Origin: Streptomyces sp. MMG1121
Lineage (GTDB): Bacteria > Actinomycetota > Actinomycetes > Streptomycetales > Streptomycetaceae
NCBI RefSeq assembly: GCF_001280015.1
Contig: NZ_LGDV01000206.1
Location: 1 to 54,107 of the forward strand
Length of the DNA stretch: 54,107 nt
Reading direction: 5' to 3'
The translations under genes and the position numbers were made by a program. Below the pieces are notes generated by a model. That model worked only from the letters and a program-made list of their open reading frames with translations. It was not told where the DNA came from and did no database searches. Shown in pieces: positions 24,834-33,899 of this stretch (positions are counted from its first letter, which is position 1; the number at the start of each line of letters is the position of its first letter).

Positions 24834-25996
24834 AACCCCATCTCGCTCCCGTCGAGGTCCCCGACCCGGCGGCGCTCGCCCATGTGCAGCGTCTGTGCGA
24901 CCTGGCGGAGCCGTACGCCTACGGCCCCGACACCGACGCGCTGTTCACCGCCGCCATGGCGCAGGCCAACGCCTGGCACGCCCGCCGGTCCCCCTTCTTC
25001 GCCGCCCTGCTCGAGGACCCGGCCGAAGCACCTGCCCCCACGGTCGGCGACGGCGTGCGCAGCCCGCTGGTGCCCGCCGCCTTCTTCAAGCGCCACGAGC
25101 TGCTCTCGATCCCGCGCGACGAGGTGTTCCTGCACCTGACCTCCTCGGGCACCACGGGCCAGAAGTCACAGATGTTCTTCGACGAGTGGACCATCCGCTC
25201 GGCGCAGCGCATGGTGGCCCGGATCTTCGACCACTACGGCTGGATCACCCCCGAACAGCCCGTGAACTACCTGCTGTACAGCTACGAGCCGGCTCCGGCG
25301 CTGAAGCTCGGCACGTCGTTCACGGACAACTACCTGTGCGACTTCGCCCCGGCCCGGCACACCACACACGCCCTGCGGCACACCGGCACCGGCCACGAGT
25401 TCGACGTGAACGGCTGCATCACGGCACTCCAGCGCTACGCCGAGGACGACGTCCCGGTCCGCATCCTGGGCTTCCCCGCCTTCCTGTACTTCACTCTGGA
25501 GCGAATGCGGGCGATGGGCCTGCCGCCCCTGAGGCTGCCCGAGGGATCGCTGGTGGTGCTCGGCGGCGGCTGGAAGGGACACGCCGACCGGCAGATCGGC
25601 AAGGACACCTTCTACGCCGAGGTCAGCGACCGCCTCGGGATTCCCGCCGAGCGGGTCCGCGACACGTTCGGCTCCGTCGAGCACTGCGTGCCGTACGTCG
25701 AGTGCGCCCATCACCGGCTGCACGTGCCGGTGTGGTCGCGAGCGGCCGTCCGTGACACCGGGACGCTGCGTCCGCTGCCGTACGGCGAGCGGGGCTTCCT
25801 GCACCTGGTCAGCCCCTACATCACCTCGGTCCCCGCGCAGAGCGTGGTGATGGGCGACCTCGCGTCGCTGCACCCCGGCGCGGAGTGTCCCTGTCCGCTG
25901 TCCACCGGCTGGTTCACCGTGCACGGCCGTGCCGGGGTGAGCCGCAACCGCAGCTGCGCGGTCGCCGCCGCCGAACTGATGAAGGGAATGTCGTGA
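24830..25996 (+). CDS. LuxE-type acyl-protein synthetase
   Basis: 388 residues. The signature of the LuxE family is visible: HLTSSGTTGQKSQMF with SSGTTG at 105-110, then LGGGWKGHADRQIGK and DTFGSVEHCVPYVEC. In luminous bacteria LuxE activates a fatty acid with ATP and passes the acyl group to LuxC for reduction. Here it directly precedes the luxC-like gene (GTGA overlap), so the same hand-over is likely. No luciferase genes are nearby, so the aldehyde would serve something else. ATG 24830 overlaps the upstream stop. Confidence 0.85.
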   Translation: MKPHLAPVEVPDPAALAHVQRLCDLAEPYAYGPDTDALFTAAMAQANAWHARRSPFFAALLEDPAEAPAPTVGDGVRSPLVPAAFFKRHELLSIPRDEVFLHLTSSGTTGQKSQMFFDEWTIRSAQRMVARIFDHYGWITPEQPVNYLLYSYEPAPALKLGTSFTDNYLCDFAPARHTTHALRHTGTGHEFDVNGCITALQRYAEDDVPVRILGFPAFLYFTLERMRAMGLPPLRLPEGSLVVLGGGWKGHADRQIGKDTFYAEVSDRLGIPAERVRDTFGSVEHCVPYVECAHHRLHVPVWSRAAVRDTGTLRPLPYGERGFLHLVSPYITSVPAQSVVMGDLASLHPGAECPCPLSTGWFTVHGRAGVSRNRSCAVAAAELMKGMS

Positions 25997-28518
25997 GCAC
26001 CTCCGTACTCCACCTCTGGCAGGGCGAGTTCGTCGACGACGCCGAGGCCGGCCGGCGGCTCGCCGCTCTGCCCGAGCTGGCCGGGCGGGTCCTGACGCGT
26101 CCCCTGCCCACCGACGTGGTACTCGGCGCCTGTGCCGCGGTCAGCCGCGACCTGGCCGACCCCGCCTCCGCCCTGTACGGCCGGCTGGCCGGTCAGTTGC
26201 CCGCGGACGAGGTCGCGCCCCTGCTGGCCGAGCTGGCGGCCGCACTCACCCGGGAGGCGCTGGAGCGCAAGCTGCGGCGGGAGCTGGGCGGTCCGCGCCC
26301 GGAGCGGCTGACCCGGCCGGACGCCCGCGAGACGGTGTACGAGGCGTGGGCGCCCGTCGGCCTGTTGGTGCACATCGCGCCGGGCAACGCCGCCGCCGTG
26401 GCCCCGCTGAGCGTCGTCGAGGGACTGCTCGCCGGCAACCTGAACGTGCTGAAGACCAGCAGCTCCGACTCGGCCCTCGCCCTCGACGTGCTCGACGCCC
26501 TCGGTGCGGCCGACCCGTCCGGGCTGGTCGCCGAGCGCATCGTCGCGCTGCGCTTCTCCTCCGCACGCCGTGAGTGGCTTCAGGCGCTGTGCGAGCCGGC
26601 GGACGCGATCGCGGTGTGGGGTGGTGAGGACGCGGTGCGTGCGGCGGGCGAACTGTCCCAGCCCGGTTGCCGGGTGGTCGAGTGGGGCCACCGGATCTCC
26701 TTCGCCTACCTGACCCGGGGAGCGGCGTCCGAGGACGGCGTGCTCGACGCGCTCGCCGAAGACGTCTGCCGGTTGGAGCAGCAGGCGTGTTCCAGCCCGC
26801 AGGTGGTGTATCTCGACACTGACGACACCGACGGCTCCGAGGCGCTCTTCGCCTTCGCCGGCCGGTTCGCCGAACGGCTGGCGAAGGTGTCCGACGCGCG
26901 TCGGGCCCCCGCACCGGACCCCGCCGAGCAGGCGGAGATCACCACGGTGCAGCAGCTCGCCCGGCTCGAACAACACCTCGGCCTCACCCGCGTGTTCGCC
27001 GCCGAGGACGGATCCTGGCGGGTCCTGGCCGACACACGTGCCGCGCTCGCCGCCTCCCCGCTGCACCGCAGCGTCTGGGTCAAGCCCCTCCCCCGGCACG
27101 CAATCACCGCGACGCTGCGGCCCATGCGCCGCTACCTGCAGACCGCGGCGATCGCCGGCGACCGTGCGGACGTGGCCGAGGTGTCCCGCGCCGTGTTCGC
27201 CGCGGGCGTCACCCGCGTCACCCCGGTGGGCTCCATGCTGGAGGGCTACGAGGGCGAACCCCACGACGGCGTCTACGCGTTGCAGCGCTACAGCCGCAGG
27301 GTGAGCGTGCGCGCCACGGACACGGACTTCCGTACGGTGCCCTGTCTGGACGACCTCGTGGCGCCACCCGCACTGCCCCCGGCGCCGGACGCGCCGCTGC
27401 TGGGCAAGGAAGGCGTGCAGCGCGCGCTCGCGACCCTGGATCCGCGTCACGCACAGCTGTACTTCCGCAGCGGAGGCTCCACGGGCGCACCCGCGCTGTC
27501 CGTGTTCACCTGCGACGACTATGACAACCAGATGCGCGCCGCAGCGGACGGACTGCTCGCCGCCGGCTTCGACCCGGCACGGGACCGGGCGGCCAACCTC
27601 TTCTACAGCGGTGGCATGTACGGAAGCTTCATCAGCTTTTTCTCCATCCTGGAACGCCTGAACGCCACGCAGTTCCCCATCGCCGCCGGCCCCGACCACG
27701 CCGTGGTCGCCGAGGCACTGGTCGCCCACCGGGCCGACGCCCTCTTCGGTATGCCGTCCTACCTGTGGCAGCTGCTGCACGCCGAGGCCGACCGGCTGCG
27801 TGCCTACGGCGGCATCCGCAAGGTGTTCTACGGCGGCGAGCACTTCACCGCCGAACAACGCAGGGTGCTCACCGACGACTTCGGGGTCGAGGTGATCCGT
27901 TCCGCGGCCTACGGCAGCACCGACCTCGGGCCTCTGGGCTACCAGTGCACGTCCTGCGACGGCTCGGTCCACCATGTGCTCACCGACCTGCACACGCTGG
28001 AAATCCTGGATCCCCGGGAGGACCGGCCGGTGGCTCCGGGCGAACCGGGCCGGCTGGTGTTCACCTCCCGGGCCCGGGCCGGCCAGCGCCTTGAGCGCTA
28101 CGAGATCGGTGATCTGGGACGTGCGGTGGAGGGCACCTGCGCGTGCGGCAGCACCGTGCCGCGCCTGGAACTGCTCGGGCGTTACGGCGATGTGCTGCGC
28201 GTGGGCACGTACTTCGTCAACTACCGGCGGATCGTCAGGGCGTTGGAGGAGCGGCTCGCGTATCACGGCGAGGTGCAGCTGTCGGTGGCGTCCGGTGCCG
28301 ACCGGGAGGAGCTGGCCGTCCGCCTAGACGAGCAGTACGCCCCCGACCCCGACGCCACACGGACCGCGCTCACCACCGAGGTCCCCGAGCTGGCCTCGGC
28401 AATGGAGGAAGGCCTGCTTTCCCTCACGGTGCAGAGCGTGGGGAGGGGGGCCTTCGAGCGCACCCCGACCAGCGGCAAGCTCCGCACGGTCATCGACCTG
28501 CGGCGAAACTCCGCCTGA
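25993..28518 (+). CDS. LuxC-type acyl reductase fused to a PaaK-like ligase domain
   Basis: 841 residues. Residues about 1-455 form a LuxC-like acyl-CoA/acyl-protein reductase: VGLLVHIAPGNAAAVAPLS, NLNVLKTSSSDSALA, catalytic Cys266 in EQQACSSPQVVYLD, and the C-terminal VTPVGSMLEGYEGEPHDGVY. A Pro/Ala linker (about 457-467) leads to a PaaK-like domain with YFRSGGSTGAPALSVFT (from 490), KVFYGGEHF, AAYGSTDLGPLGY and RYEIGDLGR. Thus one chain carries acid activation and NADPH-dependent reduction. LuxC alone is about 480 residues. GTG 25993 overlaps the luxE stop. Substrate unknown. Confidence 0.85.
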   Translation: MSTSVLHLWQGEFVDDAEAGRRLAALPELAGRVLTRPLPTDVVLGACAAVSRDLADPASALYGRLAGQLPADEVAPLLAELAAALTREALERKLRRELGGPRPERLTRPDARETVYEAWAPVGLLVHIAPGNAAAVAPLSVVEGLLAGNLNVLKTSSSDSALALDVLDALGAADPSGLVAERIVALRFSSARREWLQALCEPADAIAVWGGEDAVRAAGELSQPGCRVVEWGHRISFAYLTRGAASEDGVLDALAEDVCRLEQQACSSPQVVYLDTDDTDGSEALFAFAGRFAERLAKVSDARRAPAPDPAEQAEITTVQQLARLEQHLGLTRVFAAEDGSWRVLADTRAALAASPLHRSVWVKPLPRHAITATLRPMRRYLQTAAIAGDRADVAEVSRAVFAAGVTRVTPVGSMLEGYEGEPHDGVYALQRYSRRVSVRATDTDFRTVPCLDDLVAPPALPPAPDAPLLGKEGVQRALATLDPRHAQLYFRSGGSTGAPALSVFTCDDYDNQMRAAADGLLAAGFDPARDRAANLFYSGGMYGSFISFFSILERLNATQFPIAAGPDHAVVAEALVAHRADALFGMPSYLWQLLHAEADRLRAYGGIRKVFYGGEHFTAEQRRVLTDDFGVEVIRSAAYGSTDLGPLGYQCTSCDGSVHHVLTDLHTLEILDPREDRPVAPGEPGRLVFTSRARAGQRLERYEIGDLGRAVEGTCACGSTVPRLELLGRYGDVLRVGTYFVNYRRIVRALEERLAYHGEVQLSVASGADREELAVRLDEQYAPDPDATRTALTTEVPELASAMEEGLLSLTVQSVGRGAFERTPTSGKLRTVIDLRRNSA

Positions 28519-28566
28519 CGGCCGCTGCCCGCGCCGACGCCCTGTGGGCGGACGGTCGGGCGCGGA

Positions 28567-28950
28567 TCAGTCACCTGGTCGGAACCGGAGCGCCGACCAG
28601 GTGTCGTCGATGGCGATCTGCCGCACGGGGCGCAGGCCCCGCGCCGAAAGCGCGGCGGCCAGGGTGTCGCGGTTCAGATCCGTGGCGAGCTTCCCGCCCT
28701 TCGGGTAGGCCACCCAGGCGAGGGCGTCTCGCTGCGCGGCGGCGACCGCCGCTTGCGCCCCCGCCGCCAGGAGGTCACCGGAAGTGGTCACGAAGGCGAG
28801 CACCGCATCGGCCGAAGCCGCGTCACCCAGGGCCTCGGGCTCCAATTGGACGTCGTCGGGTTTGCCCAGTACGGCAACGCTCTGACCGGGCTTGATCTGC
28901 AGCTTGCTGATGACGGACACCGCCTGATCCTGCCATCCGGGATGCGGCAT
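28567..28950 (-). CDS. Small conserved protein of DUF3052 type
   Basis: 127 residues with KLQIKPGQSVAVLGKPDDV near the start, ADAVLAFVTTSGDL in the middle, WVAYPKGGKLATDLNRDTLA, and a C-terminal DDTWSALRFRPGD. The layout (a Rossmann-like fragment ending in WSALRFR) is what I remember for DUF3052-like proteins. Function unknown. ATG 28950 is used; an in-frame GTG ten codons on (VSVISKLQ) is an alternative start. It converges on the lux-like operon and probably ends its transcription unit there. Confidence 0.7.
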   Translation of the reverse strand: MPHPGWQDQAVSVISKLQIKPGQSVAVLGKPDDVQLEPEALGDAASADAVLAFVTTSGDLLAAGAQAAVAAAQRDALAWVAYPKGGKLATDLNRDTLAAALSARGLRPVRQIAIDDTWSALRFRPGD

Positions 28951-29225
28951 CGCGACCCGCCTCGCATCGGGGCAGGTACCGGGCCTTTGCGTGGAGTCGC
29001 GAACGGTCTCCGCATGATGTTCACGCTGGTGTCGGCCGGCAAGGGCCGACTAGGTCGGTGAAGACCGGGTCGTGCTTCGGCCCGGCCCCCGCGGGCCCCA
29101 GAAGGCAGGATGGGTCGAGGCTGCACGGGCTCACTTCTTGGTCGCACTCGAAGAACGTGTGCGGCCGTTGTCACGTCGCTGCCCTGATCGAGCGGCATCG
29201 CGGACCGCGTCGTAAACCTCGTCGC

Positions 29226-29915
29226 CTACCAGGGCAGAGGGCCCGCCGCGTCGAAGTAGCCGCCGGTCGGGCCGTCCGGCCCCAGTTGAGCCATCCGAAC
29301 GATGATCTCGGCGCCCTGCTCGACGGTCTGCACGCCCTCGTGCCGGTTCAGGTCCGTAGCGGTGTAGCCGGGCTCCACGGCGTTGATCCGCATCCGGGGG
29401 AACGCCTTGGCGAACTGCACGGTCAGCATGTTCACCGCGGTCTTGGAAGTCGGGTAGGCGACCCCGGGATAGCCCTTGCCGGCCTGGGCCAGCGAGGCCA
29501 GGCTGCTGCTGACATTGACCACGACCGGGGCGGCGGAGCGTTCCAGCAGTGGCAGGAAGGCGTGGGTCACCCGGACCAGGCCGAAGACGTTGGTCTCGAA
29601 CACCTCCCGCATCACGTCGGCGGTCAGCTCCGCGGCGCCGATGATGTCGCCTCGCGGTGAACGCACCTCGATTCCGGCGTTGTTGACGAGGACGTCCAGG
29701 TCGCCGTCGGCCTCAATGGTGGCCACCGCGGCGGCGACCGACGCATCGTCGGTGACGTCGAGTTGTACGAACCGGGCGCCGAGCTCGGCCGCGGCCGCCG
29801 CGCCCCGCTCGATGTTGCGCGCCCCCAGGTAGACGGTGTGGCCCGCGGTGATCAGTTGGCGGGCTGTCTCGTGACCGAGGCCTTTGTTGGCCCCGGTGAT
29901 CAAGGTTGTCGTCAT
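29226..29915 (-). CDS. Short-chain dehydrogenase/reductase
   Basis: 229 residues, classical SDR. Cofactor motif TGANKGLG at residues 7-14, NNAG after the fourth strand, catalytic Ser in VNVSSSLAS and YPTSK as the YxxxK pair. The C-terminus ends GGYFDAAGPLPW. No partner gene on the same strand close by. Substrate unknown. Confidence 0.85.
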   Translation of the reverse strand: MTTTLITGANKGLGHETARQLITAGHTVYLGARNIERGAAAAAELGARFVQLDVTDDASVAAAVATIEADGDLDVLVNNAGIEVRSPRGDIIGAAELTADVMREVFETNVFGLVRVTHAFLPLLERSAAPVVVNVSSSLASLAQAGKGYPGVAYPTSKTAVNMLTVQFAKAFPRMRINAVEPGYTATDLNRHEGVQTVEQGAEIIVRMAQLGPDGPTGGYFDAAGPLPW

Positions 29916-30249
29916 AGGGCACAGCTTCCCTCGGGGATGATGCGATCGCCCAGTGGTTTACAACGCGGTCCGCGATGCGGCTCGACCAGGGCGCCGAGGC
30001 CCGTCGTGCGATCGCTTCGCTGGTCCCGGACCGCTCCGCCCATCGACCGACCCGCCGCGAGCGGAGCACCGAGCTGGTGCTGGCCCGACAGTCGGCCTGC
30101 TGATCACCTGCCGGCCTAACTGTCGGGCCGACACGTCCTGAACTCAATCGCGGACCGAGTCGTCAGCGGGCCGAGCCAGCCTCCAGCCGGCCAAACGGGA
30201 CTCGTCGTGATGTGCGGGGCGGGCAGCCGGCGCGAAGTCCCGGTCGGCA

Positions 30250-30330
30250 AGCCCGACGATCACGCCATCGCCGGTCCCGCGGCGGGCTGACCACGAAGAT
30301 CCACCTCGCGGCGGACGACCGCTGTCGGTG
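30250..30330 (+). pseudogene. IS5-type transposase fragment, plus strand
   Basis: The plus strand encodes RRGLTTKIHLAADDRC, the start of the DDE domain in IS5/IS427-type transposases (usual form GGLTTKIHLACDGRGRPL). It is only about 25 codons long, and what follows does not continue the enzyme. Confidence 0.5.
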
Positions 30331-30394
30331 GCGCACTGAGGATCCTTCGTTGCGGGGACCCGACCGGCAACGGCTCCGGGGTCCTGTTGCGCTG

Positions 30395-30650
30395 TTTGCA
30401 AGTCTCCCGGACGGGGATCGCCGCTCGGATGCCGCGATTGCGTAGGTGCTCGCGGATCGCGCGGGAGGAGTGGGCCTCATCGGCAACAGCAGGGGGCTGA
30501 GGTGGTCGACCATGCGGTCGGCTGAGACGTGGAGATACAAGCAGCGGAGCGACCTGGCCCTTCGTCGCGTTCGTGCGCCAGTACGCCGTGACCAGTAGCG
30601 CTCTGTCTGCCAGGTGCAGGCTCCGCGACCTGCCCGGACCGGGTAGTGCC
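30395..30650 (-). pseudogene. IS5-type transposase fragments, minus strand
   Basis: The minus strand reads GRSRSLHLADRALLVTAYWR then NATKGQVAPLL (an N-terminal helix of IS5-type enzymes) and, after a break, AHSSRAIREHLRNRGIRAAI (a conserved C-terminal block). The catalytic part between them is deleted. Orientation is opposite to the fragment at 30250-30330. Confidence 0.55.
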
Positions 30651-31088
30651 GCCACTCACTCGAATGGCGAGGCGCGCCATCGTGCACGACACGTGCTGGT
30701 GTCACGCCCGCGCCGTCAAGAGCACCACTGTGGGCCAGAACGATTCAGCGTACGGACCCGCTCTGCTGGGGGCGGGTCCTCGGTCTGCCGGCCGCTCGAC
30801 AGGTCCCAGAAGCGGTCGCGCTGGAACATCGTGGGCGGCATTTCGCTATCGAGAATGGATGCCCCAGAGCGACTTGGTGGCCGCCCTTCCGCTGCTGCAC
30901 CATGGCGTGGCGTGATGACCGGCGTGGACGTCCAAGCCAGGCGGCGCGGCGCGGCCGGCCGTATGCCGGTCCGTCATGGATGGCCGGAGCGTGCGTCCTG
31001 CTGGAGCCGGGGAGCGACTCCTTGCCTCACTGCAGGTACGGAGCGCGTACCGGGTGAGCTGAGTGGGTTGGGTCGGTGGAGAGGTCAC

Positions 31089-32048
31089 ATGCTGGACGAG
31101 GTCGAACGAGGGCTGCTGCAAGCGTTGCAGATCGATGGACGGGTCGCGTTCTCGCTGGTCGGTGCGGTGCTGGGGGTTTCGGATCAGACGGTCGCGCGCC
31201 GGTACGCGCGGCTGCGGGCCGAGATGGGTGTGCGCGTGCTCGGCGCGGTGTGGCCGGAGGCAGTGGGGCGGCAGTTGTGGCTGGTGCGGGTGCGGTGCGC
31301 GCCGGAGGCGGTGGCCGGGCTTGCGCGTGCGCTGGCGAAGCAGGCAGAGACGTCGTGGGTACAAATCGCCTCGGGTGGTGCGGAGATCGTGTGCATGGCA
31401 CAGGCGGCGGACGCTCCGGCCGGTGAGGCGGGCGTGCTGTCCCGGCTCCCCCGCACCCCACGGGTCACCGATGTGAGTGCGCACTGCGTACTGCACACGT
31501 TCTTCGGCGGCAGCGAGAGTCCGCTGACGAGGAACGGACCGCTCACGGCCGAGCAGTGCGCGCAGCTTCGGCCCCCGCGGGCCGAGCGCCCTGCCGATCC
31601 GGAGGAACTGTCCCCGCAGGACAACCTGTTGCTCGACGCGCTCGCGCTGGACGGGCGGGCCGGGTTCCGATCGCTGGCCGCGGTGACCGGCTGGTCACAG
31701 ACGACCGTGCGGCGGCGGCTGGCCGAACTGCGCGCGGGCGGGGTGGCGTACTTCGACGTCGATGTCGACCCGGCGTTGCTGGGATTGCGGACGTCGGCCG
31801 GGGTGTGGCTGAAGATCGCGCCGGGTGAGCTGGTAGCGGCGGGAGAGGCGCTGGCACAGCATCCGCAGGTGAGTTTCGCGGCTGCCACTACCGGTGTGTC
31901 CAACCTGTACGCGAGCGTGCAGTGTCCCTCCAGTGCGGCGCTGTACGCGTACCTGACCGGTCCGGTGGCGGCGTTGCCCGGGCTCATGTCGGTGGAGACA
32001 GCGCCGAGTACGCGGGTGGTCAAGCAGGCGTCCCCGATCGTCGGATAA
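31089..32048 (+). CDS. Lrp/AsnC family regulator with two tandem AsnC modules
   Basis: 319 residues, again a double-length AsnC protein. First HTH: FSLVGAVLGVSDQTVARRYA; second: FRSLAAVTGWSQTTVRRRLA. Both are followed by AsnC ligand domains (LWLVRVRCAPEAV and VWLKIAPGELVAAG). ATG 31089 has GGAGAGG upstream. An Old Yellow Enzyme gene follows 122 bases downstream on the same strand and is the likely regulated or co-transcribed partner. Related in layout to the regulator at 12108-13154. Confidence 0.85.
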   Translation: MLDEVERGLLQALQIDGRVAFSLVGAVLGVSDQTVARRYARLRAEMGVRVLGAVWPEAVGRQLWLVRVRCAPEAVAGLARALAKQAETSWVQIASGGAEIVCMAQAADAPAGEAGVLSRLPRTPRVTDVSAHCVLHTFFGGSESPLTRNGPLTAEQCAQLRPPRAERPADPEELSPQDNLLLDALALDGRAGFRSLAAVTGWSQTTVRRRLAELRAGGVAYFDVDVDPALLGLRTSAGVWLKIAPGELVAAGEALAQHPQVSFAAATTGVSNLYASVQCPSSAALYAYLTGPVAALPGLMSVETAPSTRVVKQASPIVG

Positions 32049-32170
32049 CCCCGCGAGAGAACTGTCTGTGTCGGATATCGCCGACCCGGACGGTGTTCCT
32101 GCCACCGGGGGCCGGAGCGAGGAGATGCTGCCGGAGCACGAAGAATCCTCGTTCCGAGAAGGAAGCCCCG

Positions 32171-33268
32171 ATGCCCAACGCGTTCGACCCGATCACGGTC
32201 GGCCCGCTCGGCCTGCCCAACCGGGTCGCCATGGCCCCACTGACCCGCCGCCGCGCCTACGGCGACGGCCTGTCAGCCACCCCGCTCATGGCGGAGTACT
32301 ACCGGCAGCGCGCGACCGCCGGGCTCATCATCGCTGAAGCCGCCCAGCCCAGCCGCGTCGGCCAGGGCTACACCGACACCCCCGGCCTGCACGACACGGC
32401 ACAGGTCAGGTCCTGGCGCCCGGTCACCGCCGCCGTGCACGACGCGGGCGGCCGCATCTACGCCCAGCTCATGCACGCCGGCCGCAACAGCCACCCCGAA
32501 CTCCTGGGCGGCGGGCTGCGCCCGCTCGCGCCGTCCGCGGTCGCAGCCGAAGGCGTCGTACGCGTCCACGGCGGCGAACCGGCCGTCCGCAGGCCCTATC
32601 CGGTGCCGGAAACCCTGACGGTGCAGGGGATCGCGGACACGATCGCCGACTTCGCCGACGCGGCCGCGCACGCGATCGACGCCGGGTTCGACGGTGTCGA
32701 ACTGCACGGCGCCTACGGCTACCTCATCCAGCAGTTCCTCTCCGGAAACGCCAACCGCCGTACCGACCGCTACGGCGGCAGTGTCGCCGGGCGGATCCGG
32801 TTCCCGCTGGAACTCGTCGACGCCGTCGCCGCGCGTATCGGACCCGAGCGGGTCGCCCTGCGGATCTCCCCCGGCTGCACGGCGTTCGGCCTCGACGAGC
32901 CCGACCTGCACGAGCTCTATCCGGCGCTGGCCGACGGCCTTCCACCTGCCCTCGCGTATCTGCACGTCTTCGAGTTCCCCGGCCACCGTGACCTCACGGT
33001 GAGGCTCCGGGAGCGCTGGGCAGGGGTGTTCATGCTCAACCCGCACGAGACCCACCAGGACTGGCCCGCCGGGCCCCGACAGCTTCATCTGATCGACGAC
33101 GGGCTGGCTGACCTCCTCTCGTTCGGGACGCTGTTCATCGCCAACCCCGACCTCGTGCATCGCCTCCGCACCGGCGCGCCGCTCGCCGAGGCCGACGAGA
33201 GCACGTTCTATCGCGGCGACCACCGCGGCTACACCGACTACCCCGCCCTGGCAGGGGTCCCGTCCTGA
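32171..33268 (+). CDS. Old Yellow Enzyme family FMN-dependent ene-reductase
   Basis: 365 residues. Family motifs in order: LPNRVAMAPLTRRRA (FMN-contacting N-terminal loop), AQLMHAGRNSHP, AAAHAIDAGFDGVELHGAYG, the strongly conserved FLSGNANRRTDRYGGS, and a C-terminal LSFGTLFIANPDLVHRL. Members reduce activated C=C bonds of enones, nitro-olefins or nitrate esters with NAD(P)H. ATG 32171 has GAGAAGGAAG upstream. It lies behind an AsnC-type regulator. Confidence 0.9.
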   Translation: MPNAFDPITVGPLGLPNRVAMAPLTRRRAYGDGLSATPLMAEYYRQRATAGLIIAEAAQPSRVGQGYTDTPGLHDTAQVRSWRPVTAAVHDAGGRIYAQLMHAGRNSHPELLGGGLRPLAPSAVAAEGVVRVHGGEPAVRRPYPVPETLTVQGIADTIADFADAAAHAIDAGFDGVELHGAYGYLIQQFLSGNANRRTDRYGGSVAGRIRFPLELVDAVAARIGPERVALRISPGCTAFGLDEPDLHELYPALADGLPPALAYLHVFEFPGHRDLTVRLRERWAGVFMLNPHETHQDWPAGPRQLHLIDDGLADLLSFGTLFIANPDLVHRLRTGAPLAEADESTFYRGDHRGYTDYPALAGVPS

Positions 33269-33479
33269 CCGCGGTCCGCACCGCGCAGCGGTCGGAGTCT
33301 GGACACCGTCGCCATCGCCATGGCCGGCAGTGGCATCGACGCCGTCCTGTTGGCGCTTGAGCCGGGTGTGGAATGCGATCCCACCGATCACCGGGCCTAC
33401 TGCCTGATGGTCAGTGGGCCTACACAGGTGAAAGGTGGCTTCGCCCATCTCGCGTGGGCCGGCGAAGTACTGCCCCGCG

Positions 33480-33828
33480 GGGGGCGGCTTTGTGGAGGGG
33501 GCCACGACCAGGTGCGGCGACAGCGCACTTCCGCGTCCAGCGGGATCCGACGGACCTGGTTGCGGCCGTTCTCGATGCCCAGCCGTCTGGCCTCGGCGGC
33601 CAGTGCGCCGAGGGTCCACTCCGGCGGCCCGGCCTGATCCGCTGCGGCCGGCTCTCCGCCGGCCCACACGGTCAGCCGACCTGACAGCGGACGTCCGACC
33701 CGGCCGAAGCGGTCAAGGCGGTGCAGCCATAGGCGCACTGTCCTGGGATTGCACCCCGACTCATCCGCGATGGCAAGCACTCGCTGTCCGGACCAGCTCA
33801 GTTCCACCATCCGTGCCCGTAACGCCAC
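33480..33828 (-). pseudogene. IS630-type transposase N-terminal remnant
   Basis: The minus strand begins MVELSWSGQRVLAIADESGC then NPRTVRLWLHRLDRFG, the HTH start of an IS630-family transposase, and after a small deletion continues GPPEWTLGALAAEARRLGIE and GRNQVRRI. The DDE domain is missing. It differs in sequence from the IS630 fragment at 9310-9470. Confidence 0.7.
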
Positions 33829-33899
33829 CGTTCAGCACCCCCGGGCAGCTGAACCACTCCGCCACCAGACCACCGCCCAGGACGGCACCGCAGCATCCT

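Larger units (their letters stand above)
29916..31088. other. Intergenic stretch with IS5 debris
   Basis: About 1.2 kb without an intact gene. It holds IS5-type transposase pieces on both strands (listed separately) and otherwise unrecognised sequence. The last bases before 31089 carry the GGAGAGG ribosome binding site of the AsnC-type regulator. Confidence 0.4.

Noticed and set aside
25816..28266. Minus-strand 816-codon frame opposite the LuxC-PaaK gene
   Set aside because: Antisense shadow of a high-GC gene; no motif, and the plus strand is unambiguous.
21146..28518. Complete bioluminescence operon
   Set aside because: LuxC- and LuxE-type genes are present but luxA, luxB, luxD and flavin reductase genes are absent, and PaaK, GNAT and MFS genes are not part of lux operons.
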